Assembly: GCA_944322565.1 (NCBI GenBank)
Contig: CALUPG010000003.1
Coordinates: 186,001 to 250,000, forward strand
DNA length: 64,000 nucleotides
Direction: 5' to 3'
Source of the DNA: an uncultured Bacteroidales bacterium
GTDB lineage: Bacteria; Bacteroidota; Bacteroidia; Bacteroidales; UBA932
Made by a program: the position numbers and the translations under genes. Of this stretch, positions 25,394-33,514 are shown piece by piece (position 1 is the first letter of the stretch; each line of letters starts with the position of its first letter). The notes beneath the pieces are model-generated. The model ran no database searches. It worked only from the letters and a program-made list of their open reading frames with translations, and was not told the origin of the DNA.

Positions 25394-26329
25394 ATGACAA
25401 GATTTCCGTTGCAGGTGACAGTGACTCCTGAAGACACTGCCGCAGTAAGCCATTTTGAATCAAGTGCCAGAGAAGCCATTGAGCACATTGCCACGACTCC
25501 TCTGGAACAGTTGCTGCCGGAACTTGCAGAAAGTGCCATACGCTTCGGCATCAAGGTCCTGATTGCACTTCTCATATATTTCATCGGAGCATGGGTTATA
25601 AAGAAAATCCGCGGCGTGCTCCGCAGGATTTTCGAAAGGAGAAAGACAGAGAAGGCAATTGCCTCATTCGTCGAAAGCCTGACAAGCATATCGCTGACAA
25701 TAATTCTCGTAATCATCACTGTCGGCACGCTTGGCGTCAATACCACCTCTCTGGCAGCCCTGCTCGCTGCAGGAGGTATGGCGATAGGCATGGCGCTGAG
25801 CGGCACAGTGCAGAATTTCGCCGGCGGCATCATGATTCTGGTGTTCAAGCCATTCAAGGCCGGAGACTTCATCGAGACCGAGAACGGCTATTCCGGTACA
25901 GTATCCGATGTAAACATATTCAGCACAAAACTCACTACCACCGACAACAAGATAATTGTCATCCCCAACGGCACATTGTCCAACGGAACAATAAAGAATT
26001 ATTCCCAGAATACGATGCGGCGCGTCGAATGGCTTGTCGGTGTAGAATACGGCACAGATTCGGGCAAGGTCAAGGCAGCCCTGGGAGAGATAGTGTCGGC
26101 GGAGAAGAGAGTGCTCTATATCGGCTCAGGCGCCCCGGCCGACCCACTGATTGAGGTCAATGCGCTTCAGGACAGCGCTGTCCAATATGTTGTGCGCGTA
26201 TGGGTGAAGTCAGAAGACTATTGGGATGTATTCTATTGTCTAAATGAGAAAATCTATACGGAACTGCCGCAGAAAGAAATTGGATTTCCGTTCCCTCAGA
26301 TGGACGTGCATATCACCCGAGAGGACTGA
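25394..26329 (+). CDS. MscS-family small-conductance mechanosensitive channel
   Basis: This protein of about 311 residues has three N-terminal helices. The third carries the Gly/Ala-rich MscS pore sequence (AAGGMAIGMALSGTVQNFAGG) followed by the beta domain (FKAGDFIETENGYSGTVSDV). The C-terminal alpha/beta vestibule is complete. Such channels release small solutes under tension. It starts 7 bp after the cysteate synthase stop, so co-expression is likely, and some MscS relatives export anionic metabolites. An in-frame start at 25331 inside the upstream gene is less likely. Confidence 0.88.
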   Translation: MTRFPLQVTVTPEDTAAVSHFESSAREAIEHIATTPLEQLLPELAESAIRFGIKVLIALLIYFIGAWVIKKIRGVLRRIFERRKTEKAIASFVESLTSISLTIILVIITVGTLGVNTTSLAALLAAGGMAIGMALSGTVQNFAGGIMILVFKPFKAGDFIETENGYSGTVSDVNIFSTKLTTTDNKIIVIPNGTLSNGTIKNYSQNTMRRVEWLVGVEYGTDSGKVKAALGEIVSAEKRVLYIGSGAPADPLIEVNALQDSAVQYVVRVWVKSEDYWDVFYCLNEKIYTELPQKEIGFPFPQMDVHITRED

Positions 26330-26334
26330 CAGCT

Positions 26335-27510
26335 TCATTGCCTCCACCCGGGCAGTGTATTGTGCTCCCTGAGCATTTCCTTTGAGACAATAGGATTGGC
26401 GTAGATATTCAGGAAGATATCCCTCATCTCCGCGCGGCAGAAGTCCTTCTCTACAGTATCAAGCTGATGCTCCATGTAGTCAACGAATTTCTGTACATCC
26501 TCACCAGAATACTGTTCGCTGTATTTGAATCCATGATTGACGATGTCATAGGCGATATAGTTCGTCTTCCACAGTTTGTAGCCTTCAATGACACGGATAT
26601 CGACGGCATGGCGGATGAGCTCATAGCGGTCATTCTTGTCACAGAGTGCGGCAACGGCGATTTCTTCCGGAGTCAGAGGCTTTCCGATGTTGAGATGGAT
26701 ATTGCCTTTCTGCTGCTTGATGCCGGTGAGTATGCTGTTCAGGTCCTCCATAGGCCCCTTGACATACTTCTGTCTCCGCGAAATATAAAGCTCCCTGGCC
26801 TTGAGGATGTCGCACGTCTCCATCTCATATGAGATGCTCATCGGGATGATGTTCAGCTCCTCGAAATTCTTCCTGAAGTCGGAAGAGCCGCTCATGTCAA
26901 GCATTTTCAGCAGGCCCTGCTCGGTCATGTCAAGACCGTCTTTCGTGCGGCCCTGCCTCTGGGCAAGCCAGATTGAGCTCTGCTGTTCTGTTATGTTTAG
27001 CCTGATATATTTCGAGAGAAGCTGAGAAGAAAGATACAGTTCCCTTGCTGAAATTCCTCTGACCACTTTTATCATCCTGTTTGAGCGGATGAGATACTCA
27101 ATGAATTTGTTGGTTATCAGATTGTCCCCGACGGCAATCTCCGTCATGGGAATGTCATTGCGATAGAGGACGAGCTGGGTGATGGCCGGGTCAAGGATTA
27201 TGTCCCTGTGGTTGGAAAGCACAAGGAATTTCCCCTTGTCCTTCCTGATGTTGGCAATCCCGTCGTATGAGAAATTCCTTGCAGTATTCGCAAGCACCCA
27301 TTCTATGACACGGGACATGACCATTATCTGGAAATCATCGATGCTCCTGACACTCTTGAGCAGATTGCGCAGGAAGTCAGGTGACTCTTCAGGAAAGAAA
27401 TATTGCGAGACTTCCGTAACGACAGGGTTGTCCGCCACCTTGCCCAAGGCCTCGACGGCTTCTTCGTCAGTATAAGGGCTTATGCTTTCAAATTCAGACA
27501 GATTAATCAT
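26335..27510 (-). CDS. Acyltransferase, PlsB/PlsC-like glycerolipid family
   Basis: This 391-residue protein has the catalytic motif N-H-x4-D in LSNHRDIILDPA and a second block IWLAQRQGRTKDG equivalent to the EGTR/substrate site of glycerophosphate acyltransferases. There is no transmembrane helix and no clear signal. It fits a Bacteroidales family annotated as 1-acyl-glycerol-3-phosphate or glycerol acyltransferase. It converges with the MscS gene (5 bp between stops). A role in sulfonolipid acylation is conceivable from location only. Confidence 0.75.
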   Translation of the reverse strand: MINLSEFESISPYTDEEAVEALGKVADNPVVTEVSQYFFPEESPDFLRNLLKSVRSIDDFQIMVMSRVIEWVLANTARNFSYDGIANIRKDKGKFLVLSNHRDIILDPAITQLVLYRNDIPMTEIAVGDNLITNKFIEYLIRSNRMIKVVRGISARELYLSSQLLSKYIRLNITEQQSSIWLAQRQGRTKDGLDMTEQGLLKMLDMSGSSDFRKNFEELNIIPMSISYEMETCDILKARELYISRRQKYVKGPMEDLNSILTGIKQQKGNIHLNIGKPLTPEEIAVAALCDKNDRYELIRHAVDIRVIEGYKLWKTNYIAYDIVNHGFKYSEQYSGEDVQKFVDYMEHQLDTVEKDFCRAEMRDIFLNIYANPIVSKEMLREHNTLPGWRQ

Positions 27511-27589
27511 ACTCTATTCAAAAACTAATAGATTTTTGGCTTTGATTATTACAAAATCATTACAAAGTTAACCAATTCAGCGGATATAA

Positions 27590-28801
27590 TCAAGCCCGGA
27601 AAAGCAGAGAACTGTCTCCGTAGCTCAGGAAACGGAAGCCGTGCGAAAGGGCATAATCATAGATTTGACGCCAGTTTCCGCCGACAAATGCCGACACCAG
27701 AAGCAGCAGAGTGCTCTGAGGCTGGTGAAAATTGGTCACCAGAATATCTGTAGCCCGGAAACGGAAGCCCGGCACAATAATGATTCTTGTGCCGGTTCGC
27801 AGAGAATCCATGGAATGCTGCTCAAGATATGAGATCAGCGCACCGAGGGATTCTTCAAAACTGTACTGAAATTCCCGGCTGTAAGGCATCCACTGAGGAA
27901 TGTCGTACGGATGCCCTTCCTCAATGCACTGGACACCGGCATAATACAGTGACTCCAAAGTACGCACGGAAGTTGTACCGACTGCAATTACTTTGCGCCT
28001 GTTGTCCCTCAGCCTTCTCAATAAATCAATGCCGACGACAAAAGGCTCCCTGTGCATCGTATGTCCGGAGATTCCATCGGATTTGACCGGAAGAAATGTT
28101 CCGGCTCCGACATGAAGGCAGACTTTTTCCATGTCAATGCCTTTCGATTCAAGTGACCTCAGAACGCGTTCAGTGAAATGAAGACCGGCAGTAGGAGCGG
28201 CCACAGAACCTCTGTATCTGGCATAGAGTGTCTGATATCTCTCATTGTCAATGCTTTCGGACTCCCTGTTAAGATAGGGCGGAATCGGTATCGTGCCGCA
28301 GATTTCAAGGACAGATGAAAATGGCAGCCCGTTTTTCCAAGTGAACTCAATTACGGAAGTCTCACCGTCACGCTCAACAAGTTCAGCTTCAAGACCAAGG
28401 CCTGCGGCCTCATGCACAGAATCTGTATTGCACAATATGAGTTTCCCTGATTTCCATCGCTTGACATTGCCTACGATACATTTCCAGCGGCAGCACGCCG
28501 TCTCGGCAAAAATCTGACTGTATTCTGCAGGAAATACCGGTTCAAGGCAAAAAATCTCGATATGCGCACCTGTAGGCTTCATGAAATGCAGGCGCGCAGG
28601 CACGACTTTCGTATCGTTGAATACCATGATTGCATCGTCCGGAAGCATATCCGGCATATCTCTGAACACATGCTCTGAAATATTTCCTTCCTTATACACA
28701 AGCAGTTTCGATGAATCCCGTTCATCAAGCGGGTATTTCGCAATCCTTTCCTCCGGAAGGGAATAATCGAAGTCGCACATTTTAATGTCAATGTCTCTCA
28801 T
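27590..28801 (-). CDS. queA: S-adenosylmethionine:tRNA ribosyltransferase-isomerase
   Basis: This 403-residue enzyme transfers and isomerises the ribose of SAM onto preQ1 in tRNA, in queuosine synthesis. It has the family N-terminus (FDYSLPEERIAKYPLDERDSS), VFNDTKVVPARL, GSVAAPTAGLHFT and the C-terminal LVTNFHQPQSTLLLLVSAFVGG. It is longer than the E. coli enzyme (about 356), as is usual in Bacteroidota. It is a single gene, with an AT-rich non-coding region upstream. Confidence 0.93.
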   Translation of the reverse strand: MRDIDIKMCDFDYSLPEERIAKYPLDERDSSKLLVYKEGNISEHVFRDMPDMLPDDAIMVFNDTKVVPARLHFMKPTGAHIEIFCLEPVFPAEYSQIFAETACCRWKCIVGNVKRWKSGKLILCNTDSVHEAAGLGLEAELVERDGETSVIEFTWKNGLPFSSVLEICGTIPIPPYLNRESESIDNERYQTLYARYRGSVAAPTAGLHFTERVLRSLESKGIDMEKVCLHVGAGTFLPVKSDGISGHTMHREPFVVGIDLLRRLRDNRRKVIAVGTTSVRTLESLYYAGVQCIEEGHPYDIPQWMPYSREFQYSFEESLGALISYLEQHSMDSLRTGTRIIIVPGFRFRATDILVTNFHQPQSTLLLLVSAFVGGNWRQIYDYALSHGFRFLSYGDSSLLFRA

Positions 28802-29283
28802 AAATCAAATATTTCACGCAAATCACAACAGACGGCGAAATTACTGAATTGCGGCCAATATTTCAATATGTGTATCATGACACCTGATTCACATATATGC
28901 AGCCGTGTGGTTTTGTAAACAAATTAACAAATCTTAATCACAAAACTCTACTCATGTAATTAATATTTGTAAATTATGTCCCTGAAATCCGTTAATTGTT
29001 TAGATTATGTAATCAGTTATATTTTGTAAAATAAGTGTTTCTTATGGTTCAGTACTTACCTATTTTATATCGTATAAATCAAGTATTTATAAAATTTATT
29101 TATAGTACAGGTTAATATGAATTATGTATATTTAGCAATATCGCCATGAATTTGGACAGATTTTAGCTATAATTTAAAATATAATTAATATATAATCAGA
29201 TATTTATATAAAATAATCTTAATTTATTGTTTAAGTAATTACGAGGTTAGTCTCTCCCCTTTTACAAATGTTATCAACATAAA
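28802..29283. other. Strongly AT-rich non-coding region
   Basis: About 480 bp with no supportable gene, the most AT-rich stretch of the window, full of TTATATAA-type and TTAACAAA-type words. Near its right end, TTATCAACA (29271-29279) differs by one base from the DnaA box TTATCCACA and sits in a palindrome ATGTT-ATC-AACAT. A single box does not make an origin. Alternatives are a long leader or a nucleoid-protein binding zone for the XRE gene. Confidence 0.35.
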
Positions 29284-29317
29284 TTTGCATTTATTAACAA
29301 AATATTTACTATATTTG
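29284..29317 (+). promoter_or_regulatory. Promoter of the XRE regulator
   Basis: TTTG (29284-29287), 22 bp, TATATTTG (29310-29317) follows the Bacteroidota promoter plan. It ends 21 bp before the ATG at 29339. The spacer is slightly longer than the usual 19-21 bp. Confidence 0.5.
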
Positions 29318-29325
29318 TAAACAAA

Positions 29326-29340
29326 ATGATTGACAATCAT
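29326..29340. promoter_or_regulatory. Perfect palindrome over the start codon of the XRE regulator
   Basis: ATGATTG-A-CAATCAT is a perfect 7-1-7 inverted repeat. It begins just after the predicted transcription start and includes the first two bases of the start codon at 29339. The odd-centred dyad is the kind of site bound by phage-repressor-like HTH dimers, so autorepression is likely. Confidence 0.55.
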
Positions 29341-29860
29341 GAATGAGCGTTTACAACAATTCCTTGCTGCGGAAAACATCAATCAGGCCCAGTTCGCCGA
29401 CAGCATCGGCGTCGCAAGAGCGAGTGTCTCTCATATATTGGCCGGACGAAACAAGCCGGGATATGACTTTATCATGAACATGATGAAGCGTTACCCCGAG
29501 CTGAATGTAGAATGGCTTCTTTCAGGCAAAGGAAAGATGTACAAGAATGTGCGGACATTGCCGGGAGGACAGGCGATGATTCCCCCGCCGGCAGCTCAGG
29601 TAAATCTGTTCGATGAACTCCCGGGCTTTTTTGAACAGAAACCGGCTGAACAGGAATCTGAGGAACAGAAAACGGCTGAACGGAAACCGGATATACCTTC
29701 CCGGGAATCTTCTGTTCCTGTCAAGGAGCAGGACTCCCCTGCAAATACTGCAGCCACAGAAGGGAAAAAACCTGGGATTTCTTCAGAACATCCTGTAAAA
29801 CAGCGCACTGCAGTGAAAATCGTGATTTTCTATGATGACAATACTTTTCAGGAATTCTGA
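29339..29860 (+). CDS. XRE-family helix-turn-helix transcriptional regulator
   Basis: This protein of about 173 residues has an N-terminal HTH (residues 5-60: FADSIGVARASVSHILAGRNKPGYDFIMN) followed by a long polar Glu/Pro/Lys-rich linker. It ends in a conserved-looking hydrophobic tail (AVKIVIFYDDNTFQEF). The architecture matches a Bacteroidota family of small HTH proteins with this tail, perhaps used for dimerisation. The ATG at 29339 is preferred to a TTG three codons upstream. A palindrome on its own start codon suggests self-control. Targets are unknown. Confidence 0.8.
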   Translation: MNERLQQFLAAENINQAQFADSIGVARASVSHILAGRNKPGYDFIMNMMKRYPELNVEWLLSGKGKMYKNVRTLPGGQAMIPPPAAQVNLFDELPGFFEQKPAEQESEEQKTAERKPDIPSRESSVPVKEQDSPANTAATEGKKPGISSEHPVKQRTAVKIVIFYDDNTFQEF

Positions 29861-29912
29861 TGAACTGCATACAAAATCAACCTGCGAACATATAACAAAG
29901 AATTATATGATG

Positions 29913-29920
29913 TATATTTG
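29913..29920 (+). promoter_or_regulatory. -7 element of pyrD-cinA
   Basis: TATATTTG matches TAnnTTTG exactly and lies 41 bp upstream of the pyrD ATG. A -33 TTTG is not evident. Confidence 0.45.
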
Positions 29921-29961
29921 CCGTTGACCGGACTCCTCCGGATTAAACCACGAAAACGGAT

Positions 29962-30996
29962 ATGTACAAATCGCTTATCAGACCTCTCCTTTTCAGCTTC
30001 GGCGCAGAGACGGCACACAATCTGACATTTTCAATGCTTTCAGCAGTCAGGGCGATACCATTTGCCAGAAGCATTGTCAGGACAATATTCCGCACGGATG
30101 AATCAGGACTTGAGAAAACTGTCTTCGGACTCAGGTTCAGAAATCCCGTAGGACTTGCGGGCGGACTTGACAAGAACGGAGAACACTACAATGAGCTGTC
30201 CGACTTCGGATTCAGTTTCATTGAAATCGGGTCACTGACTCCCGAACCCCAGGACGGCAACCCGAAGCCGAGACTATTTCGGGTAATTAAGGACAGGGCC
30301 ATCATCAACAGGATGGGCATAAACAACAAGGGAGTAAAGTACGCGGCGGCAAATCTGCGGAAACACAAGCCGGAGACAATAATAGCGGCCAACATCTCCA
30401 AGAATGCATCCTGCAGCAACGAAAATGCAGCCGACGACTATCTGAAAGCATTCAAAGCAATGTATGAATGCGCCGACATGTTCGTTGTCAATGTTTCCTG
30501 CCCGAATGTCACCGGCCTTACTAACCTTCAGGATGTGTCTTTTCTTTCCGGCATAACCGACAGGCTGCTTGAGGAGCGCAACAGCCGCAGTATACGCAAG
30601 CCCATACTGATCAAGCTGTCTCCGGACATCTCTTTCGGACAGGTTGACAGCATTCTTGAATATGCGATGGATGCCGGAATTGACGGCGTTGTGGCCGGCA
30701 ATACCACAAGAAGCAGGGAAGGTCTGACAATCAGTCCGGAAGAAATTGAAAAAATCGGCAACGGAGGTCTCTCCGGTGCTCCTTTATATCAGAAGAATCT
30801 GGCTCTCGTAAAACATATAGCAGGCAAAACAGACGGGAAACTGCCGATAATCGGGGTCGGAGGCATAATGTCACCGGAACAGGCTGCGGAAGTACTTGCT
30901 GCCGGAGCCTCTCTCATTGAAATCTACAGCGGCTTCATATACGAAGGGCCGGGACTCGTAAAAAGAATCATCAGCCATCTCCATGGCATCAGATAA
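29962..30996 (+). CDS. pyrD: Dihydroorotate dehydrogenase, class 2 (quinone-linked)
   Basis: This 344-residue enzyme oxidises dihydroorotate to orotate with electrons going to quinone. It has the N-terminal membrane-contacting helices of class 2, GLAGGLDKNGEHYNEL, FIEIGSLTPEPQDGNPKPRLFR, the catalytic-serine segment FVVNVSCPNV and the FMN phosphate site GVGGIMSPEQAAEVLAAGASLIEIYSG. It overlaps or abuts cinA downstream. Its menaquinone dependence ties it to the respiratory chain. Confidence 0.94.
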   Translation: MYKSLIRPLLFSFGAETAHNLTFSMLSAVRAIPFARSIVRTIFRTDESGLEKTVFGLRFRNPVGLAGGLDKNGEHYNELSDFGFSFIEIGSLTPEPQDGNPKPRLFRVIKDRAIINRMGINNKGVKYAAANLRKHKPETIIAANISKNASCSNENAADDYLKAFKAMYECADMFVVNVSCPNVTGLTNLQDVSFLSGITDRLLEERNSRSIRKPILIKLSPDISFGQVDSILEYAMDAGIDGVVAGNTTRSREGLTISPEEIEKIGNGGLSGAPLYQKNLALVKHIAGKTDGKLPIIGVGGIMSPEQAAEVLAAGASLIEIYSGFIYEGPGLVKRIISHLHGIR

Positions 30997-30997
30997 A

Positions 30998-32272
30998 ATG
31001 ATACAGGCTTCAATATGCACAATAGGCGATGAAATCCTCATCGGACAGATTGTCGACACCAATTCATCGCATATTTCAAGAGCCCTAAATGACATGGGCG
31101 TCAGAGTCACCAGAATGCTTTCCATCGGTGACGACAGGAACGAAATCATTGGAAATCTCAGCCGGGAACTCGCCCTGTGCGACATAGTAATTGTCACAGG
31201 AGGGCTCGGCCCGACGAAAGACGACATCACCAAGGCCGCACTGGCAGAACTGTCCGGCAGCACAGCATATAAGGAAGATGCCAGGCAGCTGGAGATTATA
31301 GGCAGAATACTCCGTGACAGAGGACTTGATATGCTTGACATAAACAGGCAGCAGGCCTCTGTACCGGACAAATGCGAGGTAATCCCCAACAGACTGGGAA
31401 CTGCACCGGTGATGGTATTCCGCTTCGAGAAGGAGAGATTCGGACGCAGATCCACCCTGTATTCGCTTCCCGGAGTCCCTTTTGAAGCGACTGGCGCCCT
31501 CAATGACATACTCGAAGACATACATAGCCATTACTTGACCGAGAGAATCCTCCACAGGACCGTCATGACATACGGCATCGCTGAATCTGCACTCGCAAAA
31601 AAACTTGCCGGCTGGGAGGAGTCCCTTCCAGAATCAATTCATCTTGCCTATCTTCCTGATCCACTCAAAGGTGTAAGACTCAGGCTTTCAATATATGGCG
31701 GCACCAGTACTGATGACGGAAGCATGCTGGATGAACAGCTTGCCAGACTCCGGCAAATCCTCGGCGACTCCATATACTCCATGCAGGATGACACATTGCA
31801 GAATACAGTCGGCAGACTTCTCAAAAAAGCAGGCAAAACACTCAGTGTCGCGGAATCCTGTACCGGAGGCATGATATCCAGCCTCATTACATCAGTGCCC
31901 GGGTCATCCGAATATTACTTGGGTTCTGTTACTTCATATGCAGTAAGTGTCAAGGAAAACGTTCTCGGGGTGGAAGACGATATCATCAGCCGAGCCGGAG
32001 TAGTCAGCAGTGAATGCGCGGCAGCAATGGCAGAAGGAATCCGGAGACTGACAGGAAGCGACTACTCCGTGGCAACTACCGGACTTGCCGGCCCGGGAGG
32101 AGGCTCCGACAAAAATCCGGTCGGTCTTGTATGGATTGGTGTCAGCTCCCCGACCGGAACCGTGACATCGTCAAGGCTCTTCAAAAACGACAGAATCCGC
32201 AATATTGAACGATTTGCGGCGTCAGCTTTGGATTTTCTCAGGAAAAGAATAGAATCTGAACTAAATCATTGA
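30998..32272 (+). CDS. cinA: CinA-family protein (competence/damage-inducible; nicotinamide-nucleotide amidase)
   Basis: This protein of about 424 residues has two domains. The first is an N-terminal MoaB/MogA-like domain (CTIGDEILIGQIVDTNSSHIS; VTGGLGPTKDDITKAALAEL) linked to ADP-ribose pyrophosphatase activity. The second is a C-terminal NMN deamidase domain (SVAESCTGGMISSLITSVPGSS; VATTGLAGPGGG). The start at 30998 places the first strand as in relatives. An ATG at 30983 would add five residues and overlap pyrD by 14 bp. It is co-transcribed with pyrD. Confidence 0.92.
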   Translation: MIQASICTIGDEILIGQIVDTNSSHISRALNDMGVRVTRMLSIGDDRNEIIGNLSRELALCDIVIVTGGLGPTKDDITKAALAELSGSTAYKEDARQLEIIGRILRDRGLDMLDINRQQASVPDKCEVIPNRLGTAPVMVFRFEKERFGRRSTLYSLPGVPFEATGALNDILEDIHSHYLTERILHRTVMTYGIAESALAKKLAGWEESLPESIHLAYLPDPLKGVRLRLSIYGGTSTDDGSMLDEQLARLRQILGDSIYSMQDDTLQNTVGRLLKKAGKTLSVAESCTGGMISSLITSVPGSSEYYLGSVTSYAVSVKENVLGVEDDIISRAGVVSSECAAAMAEGIRRLTGSDYSVATTGLAGPGGGSDKNPVGLVWIGVSSPTGTVTSSRLFKNDRIRNIERFAASALDFLRKRIESELNH

Positions 32273-32286
32273 TTCATATTTTGTTT

Positions 32287-32319
32287 AACAATTTTGTTTG
32301 TTAACAAAACAAAATTGTT
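32287..32319. terminator. AT-rich 13-bp hairpin between convergent cinA and dipeptidase genes
   Basis: AACAATTTTGTTT (32287-32299) pairs perfectly with AAACAAAATTGTT (32307-32319) around loop GTTAACA. The position between convergent genes suits a bidirectional terminator. The stem is AT-only apart from two G-C pairs, so a protein-binding site is also possible. Confidence 0.4.
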
Positions 32320-32397
32320 ATATTTAATAATGTCAACAATAAGAAACAATAATCTGTTATATAGTTGTTTGATTTTCAAACGATTGACATAAATTTG

Positions 32398-33507
32398 TCA
32401 TAACTGGAAGAGAGACGAGGGACATCCGGCATTTTTCTGGACATCAGACATGACCCTGAGGAAATTTTCCCCGGCTACTTTTGCAATGTCAGCCTCAGAA
32501 TACCCGCGTGTCCTCATCTCTTCAAACACAAGAGGGACGCATGAAATGTCATCCAGTCCGGCAGGAGTGACCTCGATTCCGTCAAAGTCAGAACCTATTC
32601 CCACATGCTCGATTCCAGCTACGGAGACGGCATGGTCAATATGGTCGACTACCCTTTTGTATGAAGGTCGCGGCAAAGCCATAAGCTCATCCTGTATCTT
32701 GTACCAGGCAAGTCTTTTGCACACATCGGAAGGCTCTGCAATGAAATCATTTTCTATGGCCTCTCCCTTTTCCTGAAGACCTGATTCGGACAGCAGAGCC
32801 GCGAAACCGTCATCAAGGAAGACAGGATAAAAATTAATCTGGACTACGCCTCCACGGGCAGCCAGAGCCCGGAGCATCTCATCGGTCATGTTTCTCGGAT
32901 GTGAGGCAAGGGCCCGGCAGCATGAATGCGTCGCCACCACCGGAGCAGAAGAAGTCTCAATTATATCATAGAAACTCTCATCTGATGCATGCGAAACATC
33001 TATCAGCATACCAAGCCTGTTCATCTCTGCGACGACGTCCCGGCCAAAAGGACTGAGTCCATGCCAGGTCTTTTCCTTTGATGAGCATGAATCACATATC
33101 TGATTGTCTGCAGAATGCACGAGAGTCATATATCTCACGCCAAGACGCCAGAATTCCCTCAACATTGACAAGGAGCGTCCGACGGGTTCCCCGTTCTCCA
33201 TGCCTATGAAAATTGACAGCAGGCCATTTTTCTTGTTTTCAATGGCCTGGGCCGGCGTCAGGGCCAGGGCCGCTTTGTCAGAATTTGCCTCAAGAGCGTC
33301 ATTCAGACCGGCCAGAAGGCCAAGAGCATGGGCTGTGGCTTCCGGACCAGTCTTGGACGAAGGGGTATACAGGGCAAAAAACGAAGCGTCCACTCCTCCT
33401 TTGCGCATCTTGGGGAAATCGACATGTCCCCTTTCATTGTCAATACCGATGTCTCTCAAGCGGAGAATCTGCGAAGGTGTATCGCAGTGGGAATCCAGAA
33501 CAAACAT
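32398..33507 (-). CDS. Membrane-dipeptidase family zinc peptidase (M19)
   Basis: This 369-residue protein begins LDSHCDTPSQIL (metal-binding H-x-D of the renal dipeptidase family). It continues with GMENGEPVG, LVHSADNQICDSC, GMLIDVSHASDESF, PVVATHSCCRALASHPRN and a late GIGSDFDG segment carrying conserved Asp residues. It cleaves dipeptides, possibly including D-amino-acid ones. No signal peptide is visible, so it is probably cytoplasmic. It lies 7 bp downstream of the DUF2807 gene in a long minus-strand gene run. Confidence 0.9.
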   Translation of the reverse strand: MFVLDSHCDTPSQILRLRDIGIDNERGHVDFPKMRKGGVDASFFALYTPSSKTGPEATAHALGLLAGLNDALEANSDKAALALTPAQAIENKKNGLLSIFIGMENGEPVGRSLSMLREFWRLGVRYMTLVHSADNQICDSCSSKEKTWHGLSPFGRDVVAEMNRLGMLIDVSHASDESFYDIIETSSAPVVATHSCCRALASHPRNMTDEMLRALAARGGVVQINFYPVFLDDGFAALLSESGLQEKGEAIENDFIAEPSDVCKRLAWYKIQDELMALPRPSYKRVVDHIDHAVSVAGIEHVGIGSDFDGIEVTPAGLDDISCVPLVFEEMRTRGYSEADIAKVAGENFLRVMSDVQKNAGCPSSLFQL

Positions 33508-33514
33508 AATCCTG

